A DNA stretch of 64,000 nt, taken from NCBI GenBank assembly GCA_903789525.1, contig CAIFER010000001.1:992001-1056000 (forward strand). Direction: 5' to 3'. The notes under the pieces were generated by a model, which was given only the letters and a program-made list of their open reading frames with translations, was not told the origin of the DNA and made no database searches. This DNA is from an uncultured Aeriscardovia sp. GTDB taxonomy: Bacteria > Actinomycetota > Actinomycetes > Actinomycetales > Bifidobacteriaceae. Shown here one piece after another: positions 45,706 through 53,802 of this stretch. The position numbers were made by a program, and so were the translations under genes. Each line of letters starts with the position of its first letter. Within the stretch, counting starts at the first letter, position 1.

Positions 45706-45726
45706 TGTGGATAACGATGTGGATAA
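45706..45726. repeat. DnaA boxes, cluster 2 (two perfect boxes)
   Basis: TGTGGATAA at 45706-45714 and again at 45718-45726, both perfect reverse-complement DnaA boxes (TTATCCACA), again with 12-bp spacing and same orientation as cluster 1. Located just upstream of the first NrdR-box candidate. Confidence 0.72.
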
Positions 45727-45738
45727 CTCTGTTCAAAA

Positions 45739-45754
45739 CCACAAGATATTGTGT
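45739..45754. promoter_or_regulatory. NrdR box 1
   Basis: CCACAAGATATTGTGT matches the NrdR consensus ACACWATATATWGTGT at 14 of 16 positions. NrdR is the universal bacterial repressor of ribonucleotide reductase genes. Confidence 0.75.
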
Positions 45755-45769
45755 TTGGGAAATCTTCAG

Positions 45770-45785
45770 GTACTATATCTAGTGG
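45770..45785. promoter_or_regulatory. NrdR box 2
   Basis: GTACTATATCTAGTGG matches the consensus at 12 of 16 positions. It starts 31 bp after box 1, the three-helical-turn spacing typical of paired NrdR boxes. Confidence 0.7.
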
Positions 45786-45875
45786 TTTGAGAGTGATGAG
45801 GATTACATCATCTCTTCATTCTCTCTGAGCTTTTTATTCGCGGCCTTCACGACCAGAAAACGAAGGGACAATACG

Positions 45876-48170
45876 ATGTCAGAGAAAGCAGCTGTGCCAC
45901 CAGTGACGCACAACGAACCCATTCGTCTCTCCGATCAGTTCATCAAAGAGACATCAGCACATATCACTCCTCATTGGGGTCCACTCGGCTGGGTGACATA
46001 CAAGCGCACCTATGCTCGCTTTCTCGATGACAAAAAGCGTACAGAAACGTGGGCAGAGACAGTCAAGCGCACTATCGAAGGCAACATCAATCTCGATCCA
46101 CGTCTTCATCCCGCCGACGGCTCCCAACCTGATCTTTCTGTCATCATGGAAGATTCACACGAGGCCGAACAGCTTTTCCGCCTTATCTACGGTCTTTCCG
46201 CCACTCCATCAGGGCGCAATCTTTGGGTCAGTGGCACACAATATCAACACGAGCACGGCGATGCTCTCAACAACTGCTGGTTCATCGCTATTCGTCCGCA
46301 AGCCTATGGCGATTCTGAGATCGTTCCTTCATATCTCCACCGCGATCAAAAGGCCGTTTCTATGCCCTATGCCTTCATGTTCGATGAGCTGATGAAGGGC
46401 GGTGGCGTTGGCTTCTCTGTCACACACAACAACGTTGAGCAAATCCCTGCCGTCAAGCGTACGGTTCCACTCACCATTGTGATTGACAAGTCCAACGGCT
46501 CATACGACGAATGCATCACACAAGGTGCTCATGACCGCGACGAATGGATTTCACAGCATGGAAACCCAGCTGATGACCCATCCACCTACTTCTATAACGT
46601 TGACGATTCACGCGAGGGCTGGGTTTATGCGCTCGCAGCAGTGATCGATTCGCACTTCTCTGGCTTTGATCCTGCAAAGACTTCTGTAATCCTAGATATG
46701 ACACGTATTCGTCCTCGTGGCGCCCGAATCCACGGTTTCGGCGGCACTGCATCGGGAGCAGGTCCGCTCATCGAAATGCTCTTGGATGTGAATACAGTCC
46801 TCAACGATGCTGTTGGCCGGCATCTCACAGAAGTTGACGCAACGGATATTTCTAACCTCATTGGCAAAGCTGTTGTTGCCGGCAATGTTCGTCGCTCTGC
46901 TGAGCTTGCATTGGGCGACTGGGATAACGACGGCTTCAGAAAGATGAAGCAGGATCAGAAGAAACTCATGCACCATCGCTGGGCCTCCAATAATTCTGTC
47001 GTCGTTTCTGGCAAGCCAGAGCAGTACGAGGCTGTCGCGAAAGATGTTGTTGTTCACGGTGAGCCTGGCATCGTCGATTTGAATCTGTCACGCGCGTACG
47101 GTCGTCTCATCGATGGTCCTACGCATGCAGATCCTCGTGCAGAGGGAACGAATCCGTGTGGCGAAATCACGCTCGAGAATGGCGAACCATGCAACCTCTT
47201 TGAGGTCTTCCCTGGCGTTGCCGAAGAGCAGGGGTGGAAGATGAAAGATGTCTTCCGTCTAGCTGTTCGATTTGCCAAGCGCGTAACGTTTGGTCACTAC
47301 GACTGGCAGATTTCTCGCGATACAATTCACCGCAATCGGCGCATCGGCATTTCGATGTCAGGAATTCAGGACTGGATTCTTCAGCATTTTGGCCATCGCG
47401 TTGTCACCGGCTATAAAACCCAAACTGCTCCTGATGGCTCTACACGGCGTTTGCCAGTGTATGATCCACAAGCTGTTGCAACATTTGAGCAGTTCTATCA
47501 AGATGTCGTTGCCGCGGACCGTGAGTATTCGAAAGAATTAGGCTGCTCGCCATCCATTAAGCACACAACTGTCAAACCTTCTGGAACTGTCGCTAAACTT
47601 GCTGGCGTCTCTGAAGGAATGCATTTCCACTACGCCGGTTATCTCATTCAGCGCATTCGTTTCCAGGATTCAGATCCATTGCTCCCAGCTTTACGCGCAT
47701 GTGGCTATCACATTGAGCCCGATGTCTACACGAAGCACACGATGTGCGTGGAATTCCCGGTTCGTGCGCAGAATGCTGATTCTCCGAACTTCGCTTCGGC
47801 AGGAACGGTAACTGCAGAAGAGCAGCTCGCCACCCAGTCGTTCTTGCAAACATACTGGTCTGACAACGCTGTTTCGTGCACGGTGACGTTCCAAAAGTCG
47901 GAAGCAGATCAACTCCCACAGATCCTGAGCAATTATGCAGGCATGATTAAGTCAACATCCATGCTCATGTATTACGGCTCTGGACTCACACAGGCTCCGA
48001 AAGAGCCGATCAGCAAGGAAGAGTATGAGAAACGCGCCGCTCAAATCCACGGTGATCCACAAGAAGCCTTCAACCGCCTCAACAACCTTGCTGACGCGAA
48101 GAAGGCCGAAAAAGATCTCACTCTCGTGGATCAGACCGACTGCGCAACAGGTGCATGCCCGGTTCGGTGA
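45876..48170 (+). CDS. rtpR: Adenosylcobalamin-dependent ribonucleoside-triphosphate reductase (class II)
   Basis: Reduces NTPs to dNTPs using a thiyl radical made by homolysis of coenzyme B12, without needing or being harmed by oxygen. 764 residues, very close along the whole length to the monomeric enzyme of Lactobacillus leichmannii (739 residues). All key cysteines are visible: C134 in L-N-N-C-W-F, radical-bearing C428 with E430 in N-P-C-G-E, C439 in G-E-P-C-N-L-F, and the C-terminal shuttle pair C756/C761 (C-A-T-G-A-C). Start has GAAGGGAC upstream. The promoter region has paired NrdR boxes. Followed on the same strand by ECF transporter and adenosyltransferase genes. Also called NrdJ. 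Bifidobacteria usually rely on NrdEF and NrdDG, so acquisition by transfer is plausible. Confidence 0.96.
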   Translation: MSEKAAVPPVTHNEPIRLSDQFIKETSAHITPHWGPLGWVTYKRTYARFLDDKKRTETWAETVKRTIEGNINLDPRLHPADGSQPDLSVIMEDSHEAEQLFRLIYGLSATPSGRNLWVSGTQYQHEHGDALNNCWFIAIRPQAYGDSEIVPSYLHRDQKAVSMPYAFMFDELMKGGGVGFSVTHNNVEQIPAVKRTVPLTIVIDKSNGSYDECITQGAHDRDEWISQHGNPADDPSTYFYNVDDSREGWVYALAAVIDSHFSGFDPAKTSVILDMTRIRPRGARIHGFGGTASGAGPLIEMLLDVNTVLNDAVGRHLTEVDATDISNLIGKAVVAGNVRRSAELALGDWDNDGFRKMKQDQKKLMHHRWASNNSVVVSGKPEQYEAVAKDVVVHGEPGIVDLNLSRAYGRLIDGPTHADPRAEGTNPCGEITLENGEPCNLFEVFPGVAEEQGWKMKDVFRLAVRFAKRVTFGHYDWQISRDTIHRNRRIGISMSGIQDWILQHFGHRVVTGYKTQTAPDGSTRRLPVYDPQAVATFEQFYQDVVAADREYSKELGCSPSIKHTTVKPSGTVAKLAGVSEGMHFHYAGYLIQRIRFQDSDPLLPALRACGYHIEPDVYTKHTMCVEFPVRAQNADSPNFASAGTVTAEEQLATQSFLQTYWSDNAVSCTVTFQKSEADQLPQILSNYAGMIKSTSMLMYYGSGLTQAPKEPISKEEYEKRAAQIHGDPQEAFNRLNNLADAKKAEKDLTLVDQTDCATGACPVR

Positions 48171-48174
48171 TAGT

Positions 48175-48247
48175 TCTGGCTATCTGACTCACTGAGATAC
48201 GTGAGCTCAGATACATGAGCTCACGAAGCTAGTCAGAACCTAGTCAG
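48175..48247 (+). promoter_or_regulatory. Structured RNA-like element between rtpR and ecfT
   Basis: CTGGCTA (48175-) can pair with the second of two tandem TAGTCAG words, CTGACT with the first, and at the centre CGTGAGCTC (48200-48208) pairs perfectly with GAGCTCACG (48217-48225) over an 8-nt loop. There is no T tract. A small AGCAAA/TTTGCT hairpin then leads directly into the GGAGGGAG ribosome site of ecfT. Too short for a classical cobalamin riboswitch. Likely an intercistronic processing or expression-tuning structure. Confidence 0.45.
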
Positions 48248-48282
48248 AGCAAAACATCTATTTGCTGGAGGGAGACAAGGAC

Positions 48283-49143
48283 GTGGAAACGCACAGTATT
48301 CAACGGCGTTCTTTCGCCTTCCAGCGCCTCAGTTCGCCAGCGGTTCTCTGGTATTTTCTCACTATCCTCCTTGTTGCTTCGACGGTCATGATTCCTCGGA
48401 TTGAAGCGGAGATTGCAGCAATCTTACTGATCGAGATTGGAGCATGCGAGGGAGTGAAAAGTGCGCTGACAGGCTTCAGAGATGGCGTTCTGACAGGCTT
48501 GTTCATTGCTGTGTTCACAGTGATCGTGCACACTCAGGGATCTCATGTCCTCTTTACATGGCATCTACTGCGAATCACTTCAGAAGGTGTGCTGTGGGCA
48601 TGCTGTCTTGGTCTGGGGATGGTCGTGATGATTCTCGCGGCGCGGCTTCAGATGAATGCCATGCAGCATGTGAGCCTCGGTGGACTTGTTTCTCATATTT
48701 CGGTGCGCGCAGCATTGCTCTGTCAAATGGCACTATCGATGATCCCTGCCGTTGGAATTCGCTTCCGGCAACTCTTTGAACTTGAAAAACATCTTCCATC
48801 GCACCGCACACATTCTTCGTGGATTTCGCGAGTGCAACCGCTGACATATGCGGTTTTAGCTGAAACACTTTCCGATTCTTCGCACAGAACTCTGGCGCTG
48901 ACTCTTCTTGGCTCCTCCCCTCTGCGCGCAAACAGGCCCATACGCGCCCATCACGGGCTGTCATTACCGCTTCTCATCAGATCATGGGCAACGGCGATCG
49001 CAGCTACCGTATTCATGACACTCTTGATCACCAAACCATGGGGAACCACTTCGTGGACACTCGATCTTTCCGCCGTACTGCTCGTGGGAATCCCGTTCAT
49101 CGCTGAAGGAGGTGGACGACTATGGAGCCTCTTGCACAGATAG
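48283..49143 (+). CDS. ECF transporter transmembrane component (EcfT type)
   Basis: 286-residue membrane scaffold that joins the two ATPases to the substrate-binding S component. Six or so predicted helices with the arrangement of the CbiQ/EcfT family, a long cytosolic section around residues 150-215 that should carry the coupling helices, but the usual A-R-G tripeptides are hard to recognise, so it is a divergent member. GTG start follows GGAGGGAG; a TTG at 48262 overlaps that site. Overlaps the ATPase gene by 22 nt. Confidence 0.8.
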   Translation: METHSIQRRSFAFQRLSSPAVLWYFLTILLVASTVMIPRIEAEIAAILLIEIGACEGVKSALTGFRDGVLTGLFIAVFTVIVHTQGSHVLFTWHLLRITSEGVLWACCLGLGMVVMILAARLQMNAMQHVSLGGLVSHISVRAALLCQMALSMIPAVGIRFRQLFELEKHLPSHRTHSSWISRVQPLTYAVLAETLSDSSHRTLALTLLGSSPLRANRPIRAHHGLSLPLLIRSWATAIAATVFMTLLITKPWGTTSWTLDLSAVLLVGIPFIAEGGGRLWSLLHR

Positions 49144-50945
49144 AGCACCTCACATTCCACTATCCGCATACCACCCGAGGGATCACAGATGTGAGCCTCA
49201 CCATTCATGCAGGTGATTTCATTGCGGTCGCTGGCCTGACCGGGTGCGGAAAAACAACACTGCTACGTCACCTCAAACCAGAGATCATGCCATCGGGCGA
49301 GCGCACGGGATCTGTCTTGCTCTGGGGTCTTCCACCTGACCAGCTCGACGATTCGACTGATATTTCGTATGTTCCCCAGCGTCCTCGGGAAGCACTCGTC
49401 GCTGATAATTTGCGTGATGAGTTATCGATCAGACTCGCCAGCCAATCGCAGCAGTCGCAGGATCATCAGCACTCGATCCCCCAACCCAATCCTGGTTCAA
49501 GTCTCCAAGCGAGCGATATCGTGGGGTTCCTCGGCCTCGCTCATCTATTGGATACTCCTCTTGCCAATCTTTCCGAGGGACAGGCACAACTCGTCGCTCT
49601 GGCTGCGGCTCTTTCAACGCGTCCGAGATTGCTGCTTCTCGACGAACCGACTGCGAGCCTCGACTCAGTTACACGCCGATCCACGCTCGACCTTCTGCGT
49701 CGACTCAATGCCGATATGGGCATGACCATCGTGATGACGGAACATCATTTACAAGGGCTTCTAGAAATTGCAACGCGGCTTGTTGCTCTTGATGCAGGCC
49801 ATATTGTTGCAGACGATCGACCGCGAGAAGCATTGCGCACACTATGGAAATCTGATCAGCCGCGTTCAGGGCTTCTCCGCTCACTCATCCCCGATATCCC
49901 CCACTACTTTCTGATGACAGCGCCACAACAGCTATCACAGCAACATGACGTAGATCATTCTGATCACACCTCTCGGCGACCACGGCTTCCATTGACCGTT
50001 GCTGAAGGACGGCGAGTTCTGCGAGAACGGCGACGTACCGAAAAGAAATTCCCGAAGACAAACACCCCACAGGACCGTCATAAAACCGTCCCTAGCGCCA
50101 CCGTTTCACACCGCTGGAAACCCTCTCTCGGCGAGACGGCATTACGCGTCCGCGGCGTCACATTTGGATATCCGGGACTGTACACGTCAGCAGTGAGCGA
50201 TCTGAATCTCACAGCACGATATGGAGAAATCCTTGCAATTACAGGTCAATCTGGCAGCGGAAAGAGTACTCTCCTCAACCTTCTTTTCGGAACTGTTGCT
50301 CCACAATTTGGCACTATTAGCTGGTTTGAACCTCATACGCACGAGGCTGCGCCCTCTGCGGCACAGTCGCAGTCAACCACTACATCGCACCATTGCAGAT
50401 TTGTGCAACGCCTGAAGAGGTTAGGGCATCGTCGCAGTCCCTCGGTTGCACGCTCTGACATCGCGTATTTGCCACAAGACGCTCGCCCTATCCTCAACCT
50501 CACTGCTGGTTTGCATCCCGAAAAGCTCACCACGAGCACGGATCCACTCGATCAAAGTATCGGCCAGCAACAAATAGAAGCGATTCACCTCACACTTCAG
50601 CAAAAGAAGTCTGTTATTTTGCTCGATGAGCCAACGCAAGGCCTCGACGCTCAAGAGATTGCTCACGTTGGTGCGCTCCTTCGTGCGCAGGCGCAACGTG
50701 GTCACTTGATCATCCTGACGACGCATGATCCGTCTTTCTATGCCGAATACGCAACACGTTGCGTTGTACTCATGGCTGGCCAGATCGTTACACAAGGTAA
50801 TCCGCGTGCAATCGTCTCGTCGCTCGAATACTCCACAACACCGTTGCACCGTCTACTCGCCCGCGACTACCCGTGCATTCTCACACTTCATGACATCCCA
50901 CAAAATACGGTCCCAGAGAGGAGCCATCATGGCGCACACCAGTAA
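49122..50945 (+). CDS. ECF transporter ATPase, fused EcfA-EcfA'
   Basis: 607 residues, two ABC ATPase domains in one protein. First: G-L-T-G-C-G-K-T-T near residue 42, signature L-S-E-G-Q near 150, L-L-L-L-D-E-P-T near 170, with H-H switch region. Second: G-Q-S-G-S-G-K-S-T near 375 and V-I-L-L-D-E-P-T near 505, but the signature is degenerate (S-I-G-Q-Q-Q where L-S-G-G-Q is expected), and a ~35-residue His/Ser/Arg-rich insert follows the second Walker A region. The linker of about 75 residues is basic. AGGAGG precedes the start. Overlaps the S-component gene by 17 nt. Confidence 0.87.
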   Translation: MEPLAQIEHLTFHYPHTTRGITDVSLTIHAGDFIAVAGLTGCGKTTLLRHLKPEIMPSGERTGSVLLWGLPPDQLDDSTDISYVPQRPREALVADNLRDELSIRLASQSQQSQDHQHSIPQPNPGSSLQASDIVGFLGLAHLLDTPLANLSEGQAQLVALAAALSTRPRLLLLDEPTASLDSVTRRSTLDLLRRLNADMGMTIVMTEHHLQGLLEIATRLVALDAGHIVADDRPREALRTLWKSDQPRSGLLRSLIPDIPHYFLMTAPQQLSQQHDVDHSDHTSRRPRLPLTVAEGRRVLRERRRTEKKFPKTNTPQDRHKTVPSATVSHRWKPSLGETALRVRGVTFGYPGLYTSAVSDLNLTARYGEILAITGQSGSGKSTLLNLLFGTVAPQFGTISWFEPHTHEAAPSAAQSQSTTTSHHCRFVQRLKRLGHRRSPSVARSDIAYLPQDARPILNLTAGLHPEKLTTSTDPLDQSIGQQQIEAIHLTLQQKKSVILLDEPTQGLDAQEIAHVGALLRAQAQRGHLIILTTHDPSFYAEYATRCVVLMAGQIVTQGNPRAIVSSLEYSTTPLHRLLARDYPCILTLHDIPQNTVPERSHHGAHQ

Positions 50946-51648
50946 ATCCATTGAGACCGAGCAGCATCGCTCGCACACTCACCTCTTTACTATCATCATG
51001 GCAATTGTGATGGCAGCAGCCGTCATCGCGCTCGTCGCACTTACTCTCCTGAAAGCCGGATCAGCATTTGCGTGGATGACGATTGCAATTCCAACGGTTT
51101 TGGCGCTCATTTTCTGGATTCTGGATAAAACGAATCTCACTCCAGCAACGGTTGGCATTCTGGCAGCTGTTATCGCAATCGCGTGCGCACTGCGAGCAAT
51201 TCGCATTCCAGTTCAGGGTATTCAGTTCACGAGCTGGCTTGTCATTCTGGTTGGATTCGCTTTAGGACCGCATGCCGGCTTCCTCGCCGGAGCTCTCATC
51301 CCACTGATTTCTAACTTTTATCTCGGCCAAGGCTCGTGGACAGCATGGCAGATGCTCGCGTGGGGACTGATCGGAGCGTGCGCTGGCTGGATTTCTTTGA
51401 CACGTTTGGCGCGCAATCGGTGGTTTACCGGTCTTTTTGGACTCCTCAGCGGATGGATCTTCGGTTTTTTCATGAACCTCGAATCCTTCCTGTACATGCT
51501 CGGAACACAGAAAACTGGATTGTGGCAAGTTATTCTTCTCGGCCTTCCATTTGACACGCTCAGTGGAGTTGTGACGGGGGTTCTCCTGATCCTCACTATC
51601 CCGTGGGCAACGGATCTTATCCACCGCACCGCTACACGCATTTCCTAG
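50929..51648 (+). CDS. ECF transporter S component, probably cobalamin/corrinoid
   Basis: 239-residue membrane protein with six or seven hydrophobic segments that should bind the vitamin. The segment G-F-A-L-G-P-H-A-G-F-L-A-G-A, S-N-F-Y-L-G-Q-G-S-W-T-A-W-Q-M-L-A-W-G-L-I-G is the hallmark of an S-component family found next to corrinoid genes in other Gram-positive bacteria (as I recall the CbrT/CblT group); the exact ligand is inferred from neighbours rtpR and pduO. Start with AGAGGAG upstream. No cobalamin riboswitch precedes it. Confidence 0.75.
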   Translation: MAHTSKSIETEQHRSHTHLFTIIMAIVMAAAVIALVALTLLKAGSAFAWMTIAIPTVLALIFWILDKTNLTPATVGILAAVIAIACALRAIRIPVQGIQFTSWLVILVGFALGPHAGFLAGALIPLISNFYLGQGSWTAWQMLAWGLIGACAGWISLTRLARNRWFTGLFGLLSGWIFGFFMNLESFLYMLGTQKTGLWQVILLGLPFDTLSGVVTGVLLILTIPWATDLIHRTATRIS

Positions 51649-51796
51649 TCATTCCAACGCTTAAGCGCCTTGAACTACGGATCCGTGCACATCACGCAAT
51701 TTTTAGCTGCATGCAATCTTTCTCCGGTAATCTGGAAAAGACAGAAAAGTTCATCACACCACTTTGCAGAGAAATCTGTCAGGAAAGGATGCCGTT

Positions 51797-52492
51797 ATGA
51801 ACAGCGCAGAACCTTCATCTCCTGTCTCCGGTGAACGCAGTTCCATCAGTGACCGGGCACAGCATCTCATCCGCCATGCCCCCCACGCGGCGAAGATCTA
51901 CACGCGTCGTGGAGATCAAGGAGCATCCATCCAGATCGACGGCACCAAACTCTCAAAATCCTCAGCACAAATCACAGCAATCGGTCTCTGCGACCAAGCC
52001 CAGTCGTGGTTAGGAGTTGTTATTGCCAATCTGTCATGCGCCTGCCATGAACTGAAGAAGCCACTACATCACATTCAGCGTCTTTTCTATCAGCTTCAGT
52101 CAGATCTCGCGGTCCCAGGTTGTCAGCTCATCACTCATGCTGACACGATTGCCCTGGAGAAACAGATCGACGCATGGACTGCCATCGTCCCTCATATTCC
52201 TGCGTTCATCTTGCCAGGTGGATCGGTCACGGGTGCCAACTTGCAATATGCTCGTACCGTGACGCGAACGGCGGAACGAGCAATCGTCGCATTCAAAGAT
52301 GAACAACCTGACCGTGTCCGTCCCGAAGACGAGCAATTTATCAATCGTCTTTCCGACTACTTGTTCACGATGGCTCGGTATGCCAATCATCTTGATCATG
52401 TTCCTGAAACGCTCAGCAATGCAGACGATGAGCGCACGATGGGAAAGCATGGTCAGAAAATTGAATCACTTGTTCAAAAGGAAGATGAATAA
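51797..52492 (+). CDS. PduO-type cob(I)alamin adenosyltransferase
   Basis: Transfers the adenosyl group of ATP to cob(I)alamin, making the cofactor used by the reductase encoded upstream. 231 residues. ATP-site T-R-R-G-D-Q-G-A near residue 37, F-I-L-P-G-G near 135, A-R-T-V-T-R-x-A-E-R near 152 and N-R-L-S-D-Y-L-F-T-M-A-R near 182 are the family motifs. A 30-residue polar N-terminal stretch and a short charged tail flank the five-helix bundle. 148 bp after the S component, so it may have its own promoter; its TAA abuts the next ATG. Confidence 0.92.
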   Translation: MNSAEPSSPVSGERSSISDRAQHLIRHAPHAAKIYTRRGDQGASIQIDGTKLSKSSAQITAIGLCDQAQSWLGVVIANLSCACHELKKPLHHIQRLFYQLQSDLAVPGCQLITHADTIALEKQIDAWTAIVPHIPAFILPGGSVTGANLQYARTVTRTAERAIVAFKDEQPDRVRPEDEQFINRLSDYLFTMARYANHLDHVPETLSNADDERTMGKHGQKIESLVQKEDE

Positions 52493-53287
52493 ATGACACG
52501 CACTATTGCAGTTTTAACTGGTGCTGGAATCTCGACATCAGCGGGAATTCCAGACTTTCGCGGTCCAAAAGGTGTATGGACCCAGCATCCTGATCAAATG
52601 AAGGTATACGATCTCGACGCCTTCATGAGTAATAAGGCCGATCGTGAGTACTCATGGCGCTGGCAGAAGGAATCCCCTGTCTGGACTGCTCAACCAGGAG
52701 CAGCTCATCACGCTCTCGTCCAGTTGCGTGACGCGGGAATGCTGAACGTTCTTGCCACACAGAACTTTGATGGATTGCACGAAAAAGCGCAGAAGAAATG
52801 GGGCAAGGACGACGATACAAGTTACATCGTCAATCTGCACGGCACAATTGCCACCTCGCATTGCATGAAATGTGGGAAAGAGTATGACACCGCTGAGGTG
52901 ATGGCACACCTCGACGAGACGCCTGATCCGCGCTGCACACGCAAATTCCCTGATGACGGTGAAATCACCAACTGGACATGCAACGGAATGATCAAGACAG
53001 ATGTCACATACTTTGGTGAGTCATTGCCAGATGGCGCATTTGACAAGGCTGAACGGCTCGTGTGCCAAGCGGATGAAATGTGGGCAATCGGTTCCACATT
53101 GGAAGTGAGTCCTGCAGCATGGCTCGTCCCGATTGCCGCGCAGCATGGCGTTCCGGTCATCATCATGAATTTGGGGAAGACCGCGTACGATTCCATCGCC
53201 ACACGGCTTATTCACGATCCAATTCAGACTGCGCTCCCTCAGCTTGTTCACGATGCGATTGCTGGGAAAGATACGCTGCACGCGTAG
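52493..53287 (+). CDS. Sir2-family NAD-dependent protein deacylase (sirtuin)
   Basis: 264-residue cytosolic enzyme that removes acyl groups from lysines using NAD. G-A-G-I-S-T-S-A-G-I-P-D-F-R-G at residue 10, T-Q-N-F-D near 89, catalytic His116 in N-L-H-G, F-G-E-S-L-P near 175 and G-S-T-L-E-V-S-P-A near 200. The zinc site is odd: C124/C127 are followed by C148 and C163, i.e. the second pair is separated by 14 residues instead of 2. The start codon directly follows the pduO stop, so translation is coupled. Sirtuin CobB of enterobacteria was first found as a cobalamin-related function, which makes the pairing notable. Confidence 0.88.
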   Translation: MTRTIAVLTGAGISTSAGIPDFRGPKGVWTQHPDQMKVYDLDAFMSNKADREYSWRWQKESPVWTAQPGAAHHALVQLRDAGMLNVLATQNFDGLHEKAQKKWGKDDDTSYIVNLHGTIATSHCMKCGKEYDTAEVMAHLDETPDPRCTRKFPDDGEITNWTCNGMIKTDVTYFGESLPDGAFDKAERLVCQADEMWAIGSTLEVSPAAWLVPIAAQHGVPVIIMNLGKTAYDSIATRLIHDPIQTALPQLVHDAIAGKDTLHA

Positions 53288-53322
53288 AACTCACGCAAAA
53301 CTCATCAAGCTCATAGGGCCTA

Positions 53323-53802
53323 CTAGAAAAGTGTGCCGAGTGCATAGCCCAGTGTCACCATGATCAACGAAGCAACAAGCATTCCACCTGCATGGCCGAG
53401 ACCCTTGAGCGGATGCCCTGATTCGAACAGTCGGAAGCCCTCCAAGCTGGCAGTAGAGAAGGTCGAGTATCCGCCCAGGAATCCTGTTGACGCAATCGTG
53501 TGAAAAGGAGCAAACCATGCCTGGCTGCCTACTGCACTTGCTGCAATACCGGCAACGAGTCCAACGAACAGACATGCACTCACGTTGACGACAACTGTCC
53601 CCAGCGGAACAGTGCCGAGGAATTCAAACTTCGGCCACTTATTCATGAGGTGGTGTAAGCGTTGCGTTGAATGAGCTAGATCCGCGCCATATTGGCGTTT
53701 CATCAGTTTCTTCACGGCAGTATCAATCCAAAAGCGGCACACGGCCCCACACGCTCCGGCCAACATCGTCAGCAGGAAAAGAGCTACTGTCATTCCGTTC
53801 AT
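53323..53802 (-). CDS. crcB: Fluoride ion channel CrcB/Fluc, subunit 1
   Basis: 159 residues, four predicted membrane helices. G-A-C-G-A-V-C-R-F and P-L-G-T-V-V-V-N-V-S-A are the family motifs (conserved Asn of the pore). Probably forms a dual-topology heterodimer with the overlapping second gene. A charged insert of about 25 residues lies between helices 1 and 2. Confidence 0.9.
   Translation of the reverse strand: MNGMTVALFLLTMLAGACGAVCRFWIDTAVKKLMKRQYGADLAHSTQRLHHLMNKWPKFEFLGTVPLGTVVVNVSACLFVGLVAGIAASAVGSQAWFAPFHTIASTGFLGGYSTFSTASLEGFRLFESGHPLKGLGHAGGMLVASLIMVTLGYALGTLF

Noticed and set aside
45608-45742. N-terminal extension of RsmI with V-F-H-T and V-I-H-T repeats
   Set aside because: The extension is made of translated DnaA-box-like 12-mers and has no family similarity; a start at 45607 is preferred.
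45616-45785. Chromosomal origin (oriC)
   Set aside because: DnaA boxes are clustered, but dnaA, dnaN and an AT-rich unwinding element are absent; a regulatory role at the reductase promoter fits better.
48171-48282. Cobalamin riboswitch upstream of ecfT
   Set aside because: The spacer is only about 110 nt and lacks the B12-box and the long multi-stem core. None was seen upstream of rtpR or pduO either.
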